Positions 17,119 to 25,198 of a DNA stretch of 64,000 bases are shown in pieces; position 1 is the first letter of the stretch, and each line of letters starts with the position of its first letter. The notes under the pieces are model-generated. The model searched no databases. It had not been told where the DNA came from and saw only the letters and a list, made by a program, of their open reading frames with translations. Source of the DNA: Cryomorphaceae bacterium (GTDB lineage Bacteria; Bacteroidota; Bacteroidia; Flavobacteriales; Schleiferiaceae); contig JAJTFK010000003.1 of assembly GCA_021298655.1 (NCBI GenBank), positions 9,966-73,965 on the forward strand, read 5' to 3'. The position numbers and the translations under genes were made by a program.

Positions 17119-17853
17119 GTGACTGACAAAATGGCAAATCCTCCCTTTATTACCGTTCGGTTTTTGCGTTGGCAGGGCCGCAACGCCCATTGGCAGGGCC
17201 GCAACGCCCAGTGGCGGGCCTTCGGCGCCCAGGGTTTTGCCCTTCGCCAGCCTTGGTCGGCCCCCGGATTGCGCTTTGGCAAGCAGCTTGGCAGCGGAGC
17301 CGGCGGGGGGTTCTCCATTTGGCCGGACTTCAGCACCTACGCCTGGTTCGGCGTCTGGGACACGGCCGCGGACGCAGCAGCGTTTTTTGCGACGGACGCC
17401 CGCTGGGCAGAATGGCGCGCCTCAGCCCACGAAGAATGGGGCTGGGACGCTGAGCCCGTGCGCGGCCACGGAAGCTGGGACGGCGTGCACCTGCTCGAAG
17501 GGGCCGCGCTGGCCGAGTTGGCGCCCGACGACGAGGTGGCGGTACTCACCCGAGCCCGCATTAAATGGAGTCAAGCCCTGCGCTTTTGGTGGAACGTACC
17601 CGGCGCCAGCCGCCACCTGGACCGGTTGCCGGACCTCCTGTACCGCAAAGGAGTGGGGGAGCTGCCGTTGGTGGAACAGGCCACGTTAAGTGTTTGGCGC
17701 AGTGCCGAAGCGCTCGACGCCTTTGCGTACCGAAGTCGGGAGCACGCGCCCATGGTTCGAAAGACCCGGGTCTACGCTTGGTACAGCGAAGAAATGTTCC
17801 TGAGGATGAAGGTCTTGAATCGTTGGGATGCGCGCCCTATCTTGGGTGCATGA
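17119..17853 (+). CDS. CrtA-like (spheroidene) monooxygenase family protein
   Basis: A 244-residue protein resembling CrtA, the heme-containing carotenoid ketolase family: SAPGLRFGKQLGSGAGGGFSIWPDFSTYAWFGVWDT, then HLLEGAAL, VAVLTRARI and a final RKTRVYAWYSEEMF. It could oxygenate a carotenoid or another lipid, but no other carotenoid gene is in the window. Near the N-terminus a seven-residue unit (WQGRNAH / WQGRNAQ) is duplicated in frame. Its TGA overlaps the alkB ATG (ATGA, 17850-17853), so translation of the two is probably coupled. The start is GTG 17119 or ATG 17131. I prefer the GTG because of the -7 element four bases before it. Confidence 0.72.
   Translation: MTDKMANPPFITVRFLRWQGRNAHWQGRNAQWRAFGAQGFALRQPWSAPGLRFGKQLGSGAGGGFSIWPDFSTYAWFGVWDTAADAAAFFATDARWAEWRASAHEEWGWDAEPVRGHGSWDGVHLLEGAALAELAPDDEVAVLTRARIKWSQALRFWWNVPGASRHLDRLPDLLYRKGVGELPLVEQATLSVWRSAEALDAFAYRSREHAPMVRKTRVYAWYSEEMFLRMKVLNRWDARPILGA
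17170..17211 (+). repeat. Two tandem 21-base units within crtA, with a third degenerate copy
   Basis: Bases 17170-17190 and 17191-17211 differ only at their last base and encode WQGRNAH and WQGRNAQ. A weak third unit follows at 17212 (WRAFGAQ). The period of 21 bases keeps the frame, so this looks like a recent in-frame duplication. Confidence 0.9.
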
Positions 17854-18851
17854 CGGGACTTCGTTACCTGCTTTCGCTGCTTTTGCCGGCCTCGATTTAC
17901 GCGGGCTTGCTTTCGCAGGGCTTCTGGTCTTTTGCGGCCTTGGGATTTGCGTTTGGCCTGGTGCCCGTTCTCGAGTCGGTGTTGCCTGCTTTTTCGGCGA
18001 ATCTGAGCGAGGCCCAGCGGGCCGAGCGGTTAAGTCAACCTTGGTACGACCTGCTGGTTTTGGCTCAGATTCCGCTCCACCTCGGCGCCATTGGCCTCTT
18101 TCTGCGCGTCGTTCCCGAAGACCGAGCTACGGGTGACCTCCTGTCCTTGGTGGGCCACATTTCGGCCCTCGGCGTTTCGTGCGGATCGTTAGCGATAAAC
18201 GTCGCCCACGAACTAGGGCACCGCCCCAACGCCACCTACCAGCGGCTGGCCCAGGGACTGCTGGTCACCACGCTCTACGGACAGTTTTTTATCGACCACA
18301 ACCTCGGGCACCACAAGAACGTGGCCACTCCCGAAGATGCCTCAACCGCCCGGTACGGTGAAGTGCTGTACGCGTTTTGGCTGCGAAGCATTGCGGGCGT
18401 CTGGCGCACGGCATGGCGCTTAAAGCCCGGACTCATGGCCAGCTTATTCGCGCTCGAACTGACCTACCTGGCCGCGGTGTTCGTTTGGGCGCCGTCCGCG
18501 CTGTTGCCCTTGCTGCTGGCCGCGCTCATGGGTGTCGTGCTGCTCGAAACCGTGAACTACATCGAGCACTACGGGCTGCTGCGCCAAAAAGTCAGCGTCC
18601 ACCGCTACGAAAACGCGCAGCCGGAACATTCTTGGAACTCCAACCACCCGCTCGGGAGGTTTATGCTCTTTGAGTTGACCCGGCATTCCGACCACCACGC
18701 GCATCCCTACAAGCCCTATCCGGTGCTCGACCACTTCGACGAAGCGCCCCAAATGCCGGCCGGTTACCCGGCCATGATGGTGCTGGCTGCGCTGCCGCCG
18801 CTGTGGTTCCGTGTAATGAATCCGCGGTTAAAACCAGTAACTAGCAACTAG
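17850..18851 (+). CDS. alkB: AlkB-type alkane/fatty-acyl membrane hydroxylase
   Basis: A 333-residue integral membrane di-iron hydroxylase. All the AlkB histidine boxes are present: HELGHR (His120, His124), DHNLGHHKNVAT (His150, His154, His155), NYIEHYGL (residues 236-243) and RHSDHHAH (His279, His282, His283). Around these are about six hydrophobic segments. AlkB hydroxylates terminal carbons of medium-chain alkanes or related lipids and needs rubredoxin and a reductase, neither of which is next to it. The ATG overlaps the stop of the CrtA-like gene, so two lipid-oxygenating enzymes are co-translated. The gene is shorter than Pseudomonas AlkB (about 400 residues) but near the usual Bacteroidota size. 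Confidence 0.9.
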   Translation: MTGLRYLLSLLLPASIYAGLLSQGFWSFAALGFAFGLVPVLESVLPAFSANLSEAQRAERLSQPWYDLLVLAQIPLHLGAIGLFLRVVPEDRATGDLLSLVGHISALGVSCGSLAINVAHELGHRPNATYQRLAQGLLVTTLYGQFFIDHNLGHHKNVATPEDASTARYGEVLYAFWLRSIAGVWRTAWRLKPGLMASLFALELTYLAAVFVWAPSALLPLLLAALMGVVLLETVNYIEHYGLLRQKVSVHRYENAQPEHSWNSNHPLGRFMLFELTRHSDHHAHPYKPYPVLDHFDEAPQMPAGYPAMMVLAALPPLWFRVMNPRLKPVTSN

Positions 18852-18858
18852 TAGCTGG

Positions 18859-19560
18859 CTAGAATGGGTTCGTCGCCCAGACGCCCAGTTCGGGGATGAA
18901 CCCTCGGTCGTCCATCGCCAGCGCACTCACCATGGCGTGGGCGAGTTCTTCAGGACGCAGCATGTTGTCTTTAAGCGGCTTCTCTTCGCGGCTTTCGACG
19001 TTGAATGCGGTCGGCACGGCCGAGGGATTGACGAGCATCACCCGAATGTTGAAGGGGCGAAGCTCGTCGCGCCAGCACTCGGTCATGCCGCGCACCGCAA
19101 ACTTGGATGCCGCGTAGACCGTTCCGTTTTTGAAGCCGCGCACGCCCGCACTCGAGGCGATGTTGATGATGTTGCCCTTGTTCTGGGCTTTCATTCGCTT
19201 GGCGGCTTCGCGGCCGACCAAGGCCGCTCCAAATACGTTGGTGTGAAAAATGGTTTCGAAATCGGACCACGACACCTCGTCTACGGGTCCAAAAAAGCCG
19301 ATTCCGGCGTTGTTGATGAGCACGTCCAGGCCGCCCCATTCGCGGTCGATCGCCGCGTACATCGCCAGGATGTCTTGCTCTTTGCTGGCGTCGTAGGGCA
19401 GGGCCCAGGCTCCGAGCTCACGGGCAACGCGCTCGAGTTTGCTGCGGTCGCGTCCGGTTATGGCAACCCGGGCACCGCGGGCAACAAGCAGTTCGGCGGT
19501 GGCTTTTCCGAGGCCAGATGAGCCTCCGGTGATCAAAACGCGGGCGTTGGGGAATTCCAT
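18859..19560 (-). CDS. Short-chain dehydrogenase/reductase
   Basis: A 233-residue classical SDR. The NAD(P)-binding TGGSSGLGKAT is near residues 11-21, NNAGIG is near residue 87, a serine lies in the INIASSAG strand, and the catalytic YAASK tetrad part follows. It probably reduces or oxidises a small carbonyl or alcohol with NAD(P)H. The substrate cannot be assigned: SDR subfamilies of this form (3-ketoacyl reductase-like) are very broad. It converges with alkB, with only seven bases between the two stops and no terminator. It is not in an obvious operon. Confidence 0.88.
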   Translation of the reverse strand: MEFPNARVLITGGSSGLGKATAELLVARGARVAITGRDRSKLERVARELGAWALPYDASKEQDILAMYAAIDREWGGLDVLINNAGIGFFGPVDEVSWSDFETIFHTNVFGAALVGREAAKRMKAQNKGNIINIASSAGVRGFKNGTVYAASKFAVRGMTECWRDELRPFNIRVMLVNPSAVPTAFNVESREEKPLKDNMLRPEELAHAMVSALAMDDRGFIPELGVWATNPF

Positions 19561-19605
19561 GATGGGTAAATGTTTAGCAGGTTAACGTGGCGAACCGACG
19601 GCGGT

Positions 19606-20517
19606 TCACGCAAAGCGGTACTCAATCACCCGGCTGGGCACGTCAAAAGGGACCACCGAACTCAGTCCAAGGTAGTTGGCGCCCTCTTCCGCCGACGAGA
19701 ATCCGCGAAAGGCGCGGAGCGGAGGCATGCCGATCAGCTCGGACCCCGCTGCCGCAAGTCCAAAATTCCGCGCCAGGAGGTCTACCGCATCGTATACCTC
19801 TTTGAGCGCGAGGCGCGACAGGTCGGTCACGTTGCAGCTCACCTGGCTGCAGCCAAATTCGGGCGTATCCCACCCGATCGAGCGGAGTCCCGGAAGTCCG
19901 CCGTCGGTCCGCTCCCGAATCTGGGACGCGATCGCCTTGGCGGCTTCGAGGTTTTCCCCCGAAAGGTTGACGTTGTAGGCCAGCAAAAAATCCCGTGCGC
20001 CCAGCGCCATGGCGCCAAAGCGTGGGTGGTAGCGGCCAAAGTCCAGCTCATGGGCCCGAGCTTCGAGGCCTTCGTACTGGCCCTTGCGCACGTTCGCCAG
20101 CAGGCGGAACTCGGGCCGTCGGGCGTTGCGGGAATAAAACCAGCCGCCGGCCGGTAGGTCTTGGATGAGCCGGGCTACGTTTTCGGCGGCCTGGTCGGCC
20201 AGCGCGGCTTCTTCAGGGCGCAAGGCCACCAGCGGGCAAACGTCCACGGCGCCGATGCGCGGATGGGCTCCATGGTGCCCGCGCATGTCGATCCGCGCTG
20301 CGGCCGATTTGATCAAGTTGACGCATCCCGAAACCACGGCGTCTGCTGGGCCCGCAAAGGTGTAGACCGTTCGGTGGGCGTCAAACCCCACATCGCGATG
20401 CCAGAGCTCCACCCCGGGGGATGCCGTCAGGGCCTCCGCCATAGCATCCAGCACGGCGGAATCCCGGCCCTCCGACACGTTGGCTACGCACTCGAGCCAT
20501 CCTGCCGGAGCGCGCAC
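19606..20517 (-). CDS. ftcD: Glutamate formimidoyltransferase (single-domain FtcD)
   Basis: This 303-residue enzyme transfers the formimino group of N-formimino-glutamate to tetrahydrofolate. The N-terminus LECVANVSEGRD, RTVYTFAGP, RIDMRGHHGAHPRIGAVDVCP and QVSCNVTDL match the formiminotransferase N- and C-subdomains. There is no cyclodeaminase domain, so a separate cyclodeaminase would be needed. I place the start at the GTG at 20517, whose G is shared with the hutG TAG (TAGTG). The longer open frame upstream is a shadow of hutG. It is the last gene of hutI-hutG-ftcD. Confidence 0.87.
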   Translation of the reverse strand: MRAPAGWLECVANVSEGRDSAVLDAMAEALTASPGVELWHRDVGFDAHRTVYTFAGPADAVVSGCVNLIKSAAARIDMRGHHGAHPRIGAVDVCPLVALRPEEAALADQAAENVARLIQDLPAGGWFYSRNARRPEFRLLANVRKGQYEGLEARAHELDFGRYHPRFGAMALGARDFLLAYNVNLSGENLEAAKAIASQIRERTDGGLPGLRSIGWDTPEFGCSQVSCNVTDLSRLALKEVYDAVDLLARNFGLAAAGSELIGMPPLRAFRGFSSAEEGANYLGLSSVVPFDVPSRVIEYRFA

Positions 20518-21443
20518 TACCAGGGCAGGCTTTGGGTTCCGCGCACGAAGTCGAGCAGCAGCATGGCTGCCGCCTTGGCCTGGCCCGGACGTTCGCCTTC
20601 GGAAGCGTAGTTCAGCGCCAGTTCGGTGAGGTGCAGGTAGGATACTTGGCCCGTTTGCCCCGCGCGGTAGGCGAGTTCGCGCGCCTGAAGCCAGGTCCAG
20701 CCGCTCGCAGTTTGGGCACTTGACGGCGCCCCGGTGATGCCGTCGACGTCGATTTCCAAACCAAACCGACCCTTCTGAACGTGGCCGAGCATTCGGTCCA
20801 TGGCGGATTCCCACGAGGTTTCGCCCCGAACGGCCCAAGATTCCAGGGTTTCGTAGGTCCAGCCGGGCGTAGTGTTTAAGCGGTCCAAGCTCGCGGAGTT
20901 TACCGCGTATTCGCTGAGGCCCAGCACCGCGTAGCGATCGAGCAAGCCGTGCTCGCGGGCGTAGCTGAAGCCGTTGCCGCTGTGGCGTCCTTCAAGGGCC
21001 CGCACGTCCGGATGGGGATCCAGGTTGAGGGCATTCACGGGCGCACCGGCTGCCTCCGACGCGGCACGGAGCAGGGGGTAGGCGTTGTTGTGCCCGCCGC
21101 CCACCACCAGCGGTACTAAACCAGCCTTCATCCACGGCGCGACGGCAGCGTGAACCGCTTCGTCCACTGCCTCGACGCTGGCGGCGGAGCGCAGGTCCAA
21201 GATTCCGCCCCACGAAAGCTCGCCGCCGCGCACCCAGCCGTTGCAGGGAATGTTGAGCAGCGCACGAAACACCCCTTCAGGGCTCTCGGCGGCGCCGGGA
21301 CGGCCTCCGTTGGCGCGCACGCCCAGGTCTTCGGCCGCACCGAGCAATACAAAGGGGGCTTGGCCTAAAGGGGCCAGGGCATCACCCAAGCGCTGTTCGC
21401 CGGCGCGCGGGCTGTACAGGTGGGACCAAGGTTTAGCGTCCAT
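20517..21443 (-). CDS. hutG: Formimidoylglutamase-like ureohydrolase (arginase family)
   Basis: A 308-residue member of the arginase/agmatinase fold. The metal-binding motifs are recognisable though slightly divergent: GGGHNNAYPLL, DPHPDVR (usually DAHxDxR) and EIDVDGI (usually DxDx). Given its place between hutI and ftcD, the likely reaction is hydrolysis of N-formimino-L-glutamate to glutamate and formamide. It overlaps hutI by 11 bases and ftcD by one. The operon thus encodes two alternative ways to use formiminoglutamate. Another ureohydrolase substrate is possible but less likely given the context. Confidence 0.85.
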   Translation of the reverse strand: MDAKPWSHLYSPRAGEQRLGDALAPLGQAPFVLLGAAEDLGVRANGGRPGAAESPEGVFRALLNIPCNGWVRGGELSWGGILDLRSAASVEAVDEAVHAAVAPWMKAGLVPLVVGGGHNNAYPLLRAASEAAGAPVNALNLDPHPDVRALEGRHSGNGFSYAREHGLLDRYAVLGLSEYAVNSASLDRLNTTPGWTYETLESWAVRGETSWESAMDRMLGHVQKGRFGLEIDVDGITGAPSSAQTASGWTWLQARELAYRAGQTGQVSYLHLTELALNYASEGERPGQAKAAAMLLLDFVRGTQSLPW

Positions 21444-22677
21444 AAATCAAGGTTTGCGCGATGCGGTTTTCGCTGGTGAAGTAGGGGAGTTCGGCGTAGT
21501 CCGGCATGGGTTGGGTGAGGAGCACGTGGGCATCCATTCCCGGTTGGATGCGTCCCATTCGTTGGTGCGCGTTCACGGCGAAGGCCGCGTTGGCGGTCAG
21601 CGCGGCCAGCCCTTCGTCGACGCGCAATTTCATTTGGTGCGTGGCCAGGCTCCAGGCCATGCGCAGGTCGCTGGACGGCGCCGAACCGGGGTTGCAGTCG
21701 GAAGCAAGGGCCAAGGGCAATCCGGCGTCAATGATTTGGCGCCCCGGGGTGTAGGGAATGTTCAAAAACAGCGAACAGTGCGGCAGGGCTACCGGCATCG
21801 GGCCGTATCCCGTTCCCCATGCCCCGACGAGCGCATCGAGGTCCGCGTCCGACAGTACTTCCAGGTGGTCCACGCTTCGGGCTTTGGCCGCCACGGAGGC
21901 TTGGATTCCGCCCACGCTCTGAAACTGGTTGACGTGGGATTTGAGCTCGATTCCGCGCTTCGCGGCGGCCTCGGCCAAGCGCAGCAGGTCGTCGGCGGTA
22001 AAGTAGTTGGCCTCACAAAACACGTCGACGAAGTCAACCAGACCCTCGTCGGCGAGCTGGGGTAGCCAACGGTCCACGGCGTCGGCCACAAAATCCGCGC
22101 GCGGTCGGTCTTTGGGCAGGGCGTGCAGCGCCAGGAAGGTGGCCCACAGCGGCATGGGCTGAAGGCCTCGGGCGCGTTGGATCACGCGCAGCATCTTGCG
22201 CTCGGCGTCCAGGCTGAGTCCGTAGCCGCTTTTGATCTCGGCCGCCACGGTGCCGGTGCTGCGCGCCGTTTCGAGCCGAGCGAGCAGGGCGTCGAGCAGG
22301 ACGGACTCCTCGGCTTGGGCGATGGCGGCGGCCGAATTCAAAATTCCGCCCCCCGCTGCGGCGATGTCGTGGTAGCTGGCCCCGTCCAGGCGCATGCGAA
22401 ACTCGGTTACCCGCGGCGCGGCAAAGACCAGGTGCGTGTGGCTGTCGATAAACCCCGGGAGCATCCACTGGCCTTGGCAACAGCGGAGTTCCCAGCCGTC
22501 GTCGGCCAGCGGGCAGTCTGCCATCGTTCCAACCGCCGAAATTGTGCCGTCCACTACCTCGACGTAGGCGTTGCGGACTACGGGCAGAGCGGCCATTTCG
22601 GCGCCCTTCAGGGGACTCAACGGAAGGACTTCGGGGCTGCCGACTACGCCGGCTAAATGAGTAAATCGGGTGCGCAC
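21433..22677 (-). CDS. hutI: Imidazolonepropionase
   Basis: A 414-residue amidohydrolase that opens the ring of 4-imidazolone-5-propanoate in histidine breakdown. The metal-binding DSHTHLVFA motif, the ILNSAAAI loop, EIKSGYGLSLDAERKML, DVFCEANYF, SHVNQFQ and ALASDCNPGSA are all typical of HutI. The start is the GTG at 22677: it gives the usual family length, and a -7-like TACCTTCG lies four bases before it. Longer open frames run into the divergent aroC. hutH and hutU are not in the window, so the first two steps must be encoded elsewhere. Confidence 0.93.
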   Translation of the reverse strand: MRTRFTHLAGVVGSPEVLPLSPLKGAEMAALPVVRNAYVEVVDGTISAVGTMADCPLADDGWELRCCQGQWMLPGFIDSHTHLVFAAPRVTEFRMRLDGASYHDIAAAGGGILNSAAAIAQAEESVLLDALLARLETARSTGTVAAEIKSGYGLSLDAERKMLRVIQRARGLQPMPLWATFLALHALPKDRPRADFVADAVDRWLPQLADEGLVDFVDVFCEANYFTADDLLRLAEAAAKRGIELKSHVNQFQSVGGIQASVAAKARSVDHLEVLSDADLDALVGAWGTGYGPMPVALPHCSLFLNIPYTPGRQIIDAGLPLALASDCNPGSAPSSDLRMAWSLATHQMKLRVDEGLAALTANAAFAVNAHQRMGRIQPGMDAHVLLTQPMPDYAELPYFTSENRIAQTLIYGR

Positions 22678-22681
22678 ACTA

Positions 22682-22689
22682 CGAAGGTA
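22682..22689 (-). promoter_or_regulatory. Probable -7 element of the hutI-hutG-ftcD operon
   Basis: TACCTTCG on the minus strand (seven of eight matches to TAnnTTTG) ends four bases before the hutI GTG. The identical octamer precedes parA by five bases. Confidence 0.45.
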
Positions 22690-22698
22690 CGCTTCGCG

Positions 22699-22706
22699 TA
22701 TTTTTG
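22699..22706 (+). promoter_or_regulatory. -7 promoter element of aroC
   Basis: TATTTTTG fits TAnnTTTG exactly and ends four bases before the aroC ATG at 22711. It lies 9 bases from the oppositely oriented hutI element, all inside a 33-base intergenic gap. Confidence 0.65.
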
Positions 22707-22710
22707 AGGG

Positions 22711-23796
22711 ATGGCCGGCAACACCTTCGGAAGCGTTTTTCGACTTACCACCTGGGGCGAATCCCACGGTCCCGCGGTGGGCGGCGTACTTGACGGAATG
22801 CCGGCGGGTCTTCTCCTCGACCTGGCGGCCGTTGATGCCGCATTGGCGCGCCGAAAACCCCGTGGAGCAGCCGGAACGCCCCGCCGCGAGGCCGACCGCG
22901 TAGAATGGCTTTCGGGCCTTCACCCGGACGCCGATGCGCAGGGACGCCGCAGGAGCCTCGGTACGCCGATCGCTTTTTTAATCCGCAACGAAAACACCAA
23001 TCCCGGGGACTACGCCGCGTTGGCCGAAGTCTACCGCCCCGGGCATGCCGACGCCACCTACCAAGCCAAATACGGCGTCCGCGATCTTCGGGGTGGTGGA
23101 CGCAGTTCGGCGCGCGAGACGGTGGCTCGGGTGGTGGCCGGCGCGCTCGCTCAGCAGCTTTTGGGCCCCGAGGTTCGCGTGCGGAGCGGCGTGGCCCGAG
23201 CGGCGGGAATTTCGGCGTCCGACCCCATGTCTTGGGACTGGTCCCAGCTCGAGCACAGTGCCGTGGGCTGCCCGGACCCGGTTGCCTCAGCGGCCATTGA
23301 AGCCGAAGTGGCCCGTCGCCGGGACGCGGGCGATTCCGCAGGAGGCGTGGTTTACCTGGAACTCCTCGGAGTGCCCGCGGGCTGGGGTGAGCCCGTTTTT
23401 GACAAGCTTCACGCGCTCCTCGGCCATGCGCTCTTGAGCATCAATGCCGTCAAGGGCGTGGAATTTGGCGACGGTTTCGCTGGAGCCGATTTGAGCGGTA
23501 GCCAACACAACGACGCCCCCGACGAAGACGGGGTGGTGCGCCAAAACCGCGAAGGAGGCATTACCGGAGGAATCAGCAACGGCCGCGTCATTACGGCCCG
23601 CATTGCCTTCAAGCCCGTTTCTAGTATTGCTCAAGAACAGCGTGCGCTGGGATCGGACGGAGCGGTACATAGCCTTCAAATTTCCGGGCGCCACGACGCC
23701 TTAGTGTTACCCCGCGCTCTGCCCATAGTCGAAGCCATGGCGGCCCTTGTGTTGGCCGACGCCATGCTCCAGCAACGAATTCAACAACACCCTTAA
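22711..23796 (+). CDS. aroC: Chorismate synthase
   Basis: This 361-residue enzyme makes chorismate from 5-enolpyruvylshikimate 3-phosphate with reduced FMN, the last common step to aromatic amino acids. Family signatures are visible: GESHGPAVGGVLDG, RGGGRSSARETVARVVAGA, SQHNDAPDEDG and GGITGGISNG. Length and motif order are normal. The ATG follows a perfect -7 element by four bases, so a leaderless mRNA is predicted. A dicarboxylate/amino-acid symporter starts four bases after its stop and is probably co-transcribed. Confidence 0.97.
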   Translation: MAGNTFGSVFRLTTWGESHGPAVGGVLDGMPAGLLLDLAAVDAALARRKPRGAAGTPRREADRVEWLSGLHPDADAQGRRRSLGTPIAFLIRNENTNPGDYAALAEVYRPGHADATYQAKYGVRDLRGGGRSSARETVARVVAGALAQQLLGPEVRVRSGVARAAGISASDPMSWDWSQLEHSAVGCPDPVASAAIEAEVARRRDAGDSAGGVVYLELLGVPAGWGEPVFDKLHALLGHALLSINAVKGVEFGDGFAGADLSGSQHNDAPDEDGVVRQNREGGITGGISNGRVITARIAFKPVSSIAQEQRALGSDGAVHSLQISGRHDALVLPRALPIVEAMAALVLADAMLQQRIQQHP

Positions 23797-23800
23797 CGCA

Positions 23801-25198
23801 ATGAAACTTCACCACAAAATTCTTCTCGGCATGGTCCTGGGCCTGGCCTGGGCAGTTGGTTCGGCCTACATGGGCGGTGCCCAGTTCACCAAGGATTGGA
23901 TTGCCCCCTTCGGAACCTTGTTCATCAACGCCATGAAGCTCATTGCCGTTCCGCTGGTCCTGTTTAGCATCATCGACGGCGTAGGTCAAGTGGGAGATCC
24001 CCGCGCCCTGGGTCGCATTGGGGGCAAAACCCTCGGGCTCTACCTGATCACGACGCTAGCGGCCATCTTGATGGGGGTCTTTGCCGTAAACCTCGTCAAA
24101 CCGGGCCTCACGGCTTCGGAGTCCCAGCGCATGGAGAACCGCCACAGTTTTGAGGCCTGGCTGCACGCCAACAACAAACCCAGTCCCGACGGAAAATGGC
24201 TCACGGATGCCACAGCCGCCGACGCGCCCACCGCGAGCGATGCCGAACTCGACGCCCAAATTGCCGACGTTCGCTCCGGCAACCGCGGTCCCTTGGAGTT
24301 TTTGCACGAAATGGTTCCCAGCAACGTCTTCGAGGCCCTTACCGACGGGAGCATGCTGCAAATCATCGTGTTCGCCATCTTTTTTGGGGTCATCCTCGTC
24401 CTGATGCCGCGGGAGCAAACCGACCGCGTCCGCCCGCTGATGGGCCAGTTGTCGGCGGTATTTGTGCACATGGTGGTGGTCGTGATGAACGGTGCGCCCT
24501 TCTTTGTTTTTGCGCTGATGGCCGGAACCCTAACCCAGCTGACCGGCGACGATCCGGCACGCCTTCCCAACCTGCTTCAGACCTACGGAACCTACATGCT
24601 TACCGTGTTTGGTGGTCTGGTAGTGCTCTTGGTTACCATGTATCCAACCCTGATTTGGCTGGCAACGCGCGCATACGGTTGGTCCTGGTGGAAGAGTTTT
24701 CAATTTTTCTTTCGCGGAATGCGGCCCGCCCAATTGCTCGCCTTCAGCACGTCGTCTTCGGCCGCAACCCTTCCGGTGACGCTGGAGTGCGTGCACGACA
24801 ACCTTAAAGTCGACGAGCAGGTGAGCCAATTCACCCTTCCCATCGGCGCTACCGTGAATATGGACGGAACCAGCCTCTACCAGGCTGTGGCCGTGATTTT
24901 CCTTGCCCAGTTCCACCTCGTGGATTTGTCCATTGCCCAGCAAGCGACCATTGTGGTTACGGCGGTGGCGGCCTCGGTAGGTGCGGCGGCCATTCCTTCG
25001 GCGGGACTCATCATGCTGATCATGGTGCTCGACGCCGTGGGCCTGAATCCCGCCTGGATCGCGCTCATTTTTCCGGTCGACCGCATTTTGGACATGTGCC
25101 GGACGGTGGTCAATGTTTCAAGTGATGCGGCCGTGGCACTCAATGTGGCGGCCAGTGAGGGCAAATGGCACGGAGCGGAGTCGGGTTCACCCGAATGA
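23801..25198 (+). CDS. Dicarboxylate/amino acid:cation symporter (DAACS family)
   Basis: A 465-residue secondary transporter of the GltP/DctA fold. The serine-rich re-entrant loop STSSSAATLPVT and the MDGTSLYQA region of the second hairpin are clear, with about eight hydrophobic segments. These proteins import glutamate, aspartate or C4-dicarboxylates with Na+ or H+. The substrate is not decided by sequence. The extra loop at residues 105-150 (low hydrophobicity, TASDAELDAQIADV) is a Bacteroidota-style periplasmic insertion. The start is the ATG at 23801, four bases after the aroC stop. Its TGA overlaps the next gene's ATG (ATGA). Confidence 0.9.
   Translation: MKLHHKILLGMVLGLAWAVGSAYMGGAQFTKDWIAPFGTLFINAMKLIAVPLVLFSIIDGVGQVGDPRALGRIGGKTLGLYLITTLAAILMGVFAVNLVKPGLTASESQRMENRHSFEAWLHANNKPSPDGKWLTDATAADAPTASDAELDAQIADVRSGNRGPLEFLHEMVPSNVFEALTDGSMLQIIVFAIFFGVILVLMPREQTDRVRPLMGQLSAVFVHMVVVVMNGAPFFVFALMAGTLTQLTGDDPARLPNLLQTYGTYMLTVFGGLVVLLVTMYPTLIWLATRAYGWSWWKSFQFFFRGMRPAQLLAFSTSSSAATLPVTLECVHDNLKVDEQVSQFTLPIGATVNMDGTSLYQAVAVIFLAQFHLVDLSIAQQATIVVTAVAASVGAAAIPSAGLIMLIMVLDAVGLNPAWIALIFPVDRILDMCRTVVNVSSDAAVALNVAASEGKWHGAESGSPE

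Noticed and set aside
17565-17849. Upstream extension of the alkB frame
   Set aside because: It lies inside crtA in another frame, whereas the ATG at 17850 overlaps the crtA stop and starts a normal AlkB N-terminus.
20518-20838. Upstream extension of the ftcD frame
   Set aside because: It is a shadow of hutG. The formiminotransferase similarity begins right after the GTG at 20517.
22678-22923. Upstream extension of the hutI frame
   Set aside because: It runs through the promoter gap and opposite the start of aroC, and the added residues are not HutI-like.
25165-25194. ATG at 25165 as the OmpA gene start
   Set aside because: The ATG at 25195 overlaps the symporter stop as ATGA, the coupling pattern used repeatedly here, and still gives a good signal peptide.
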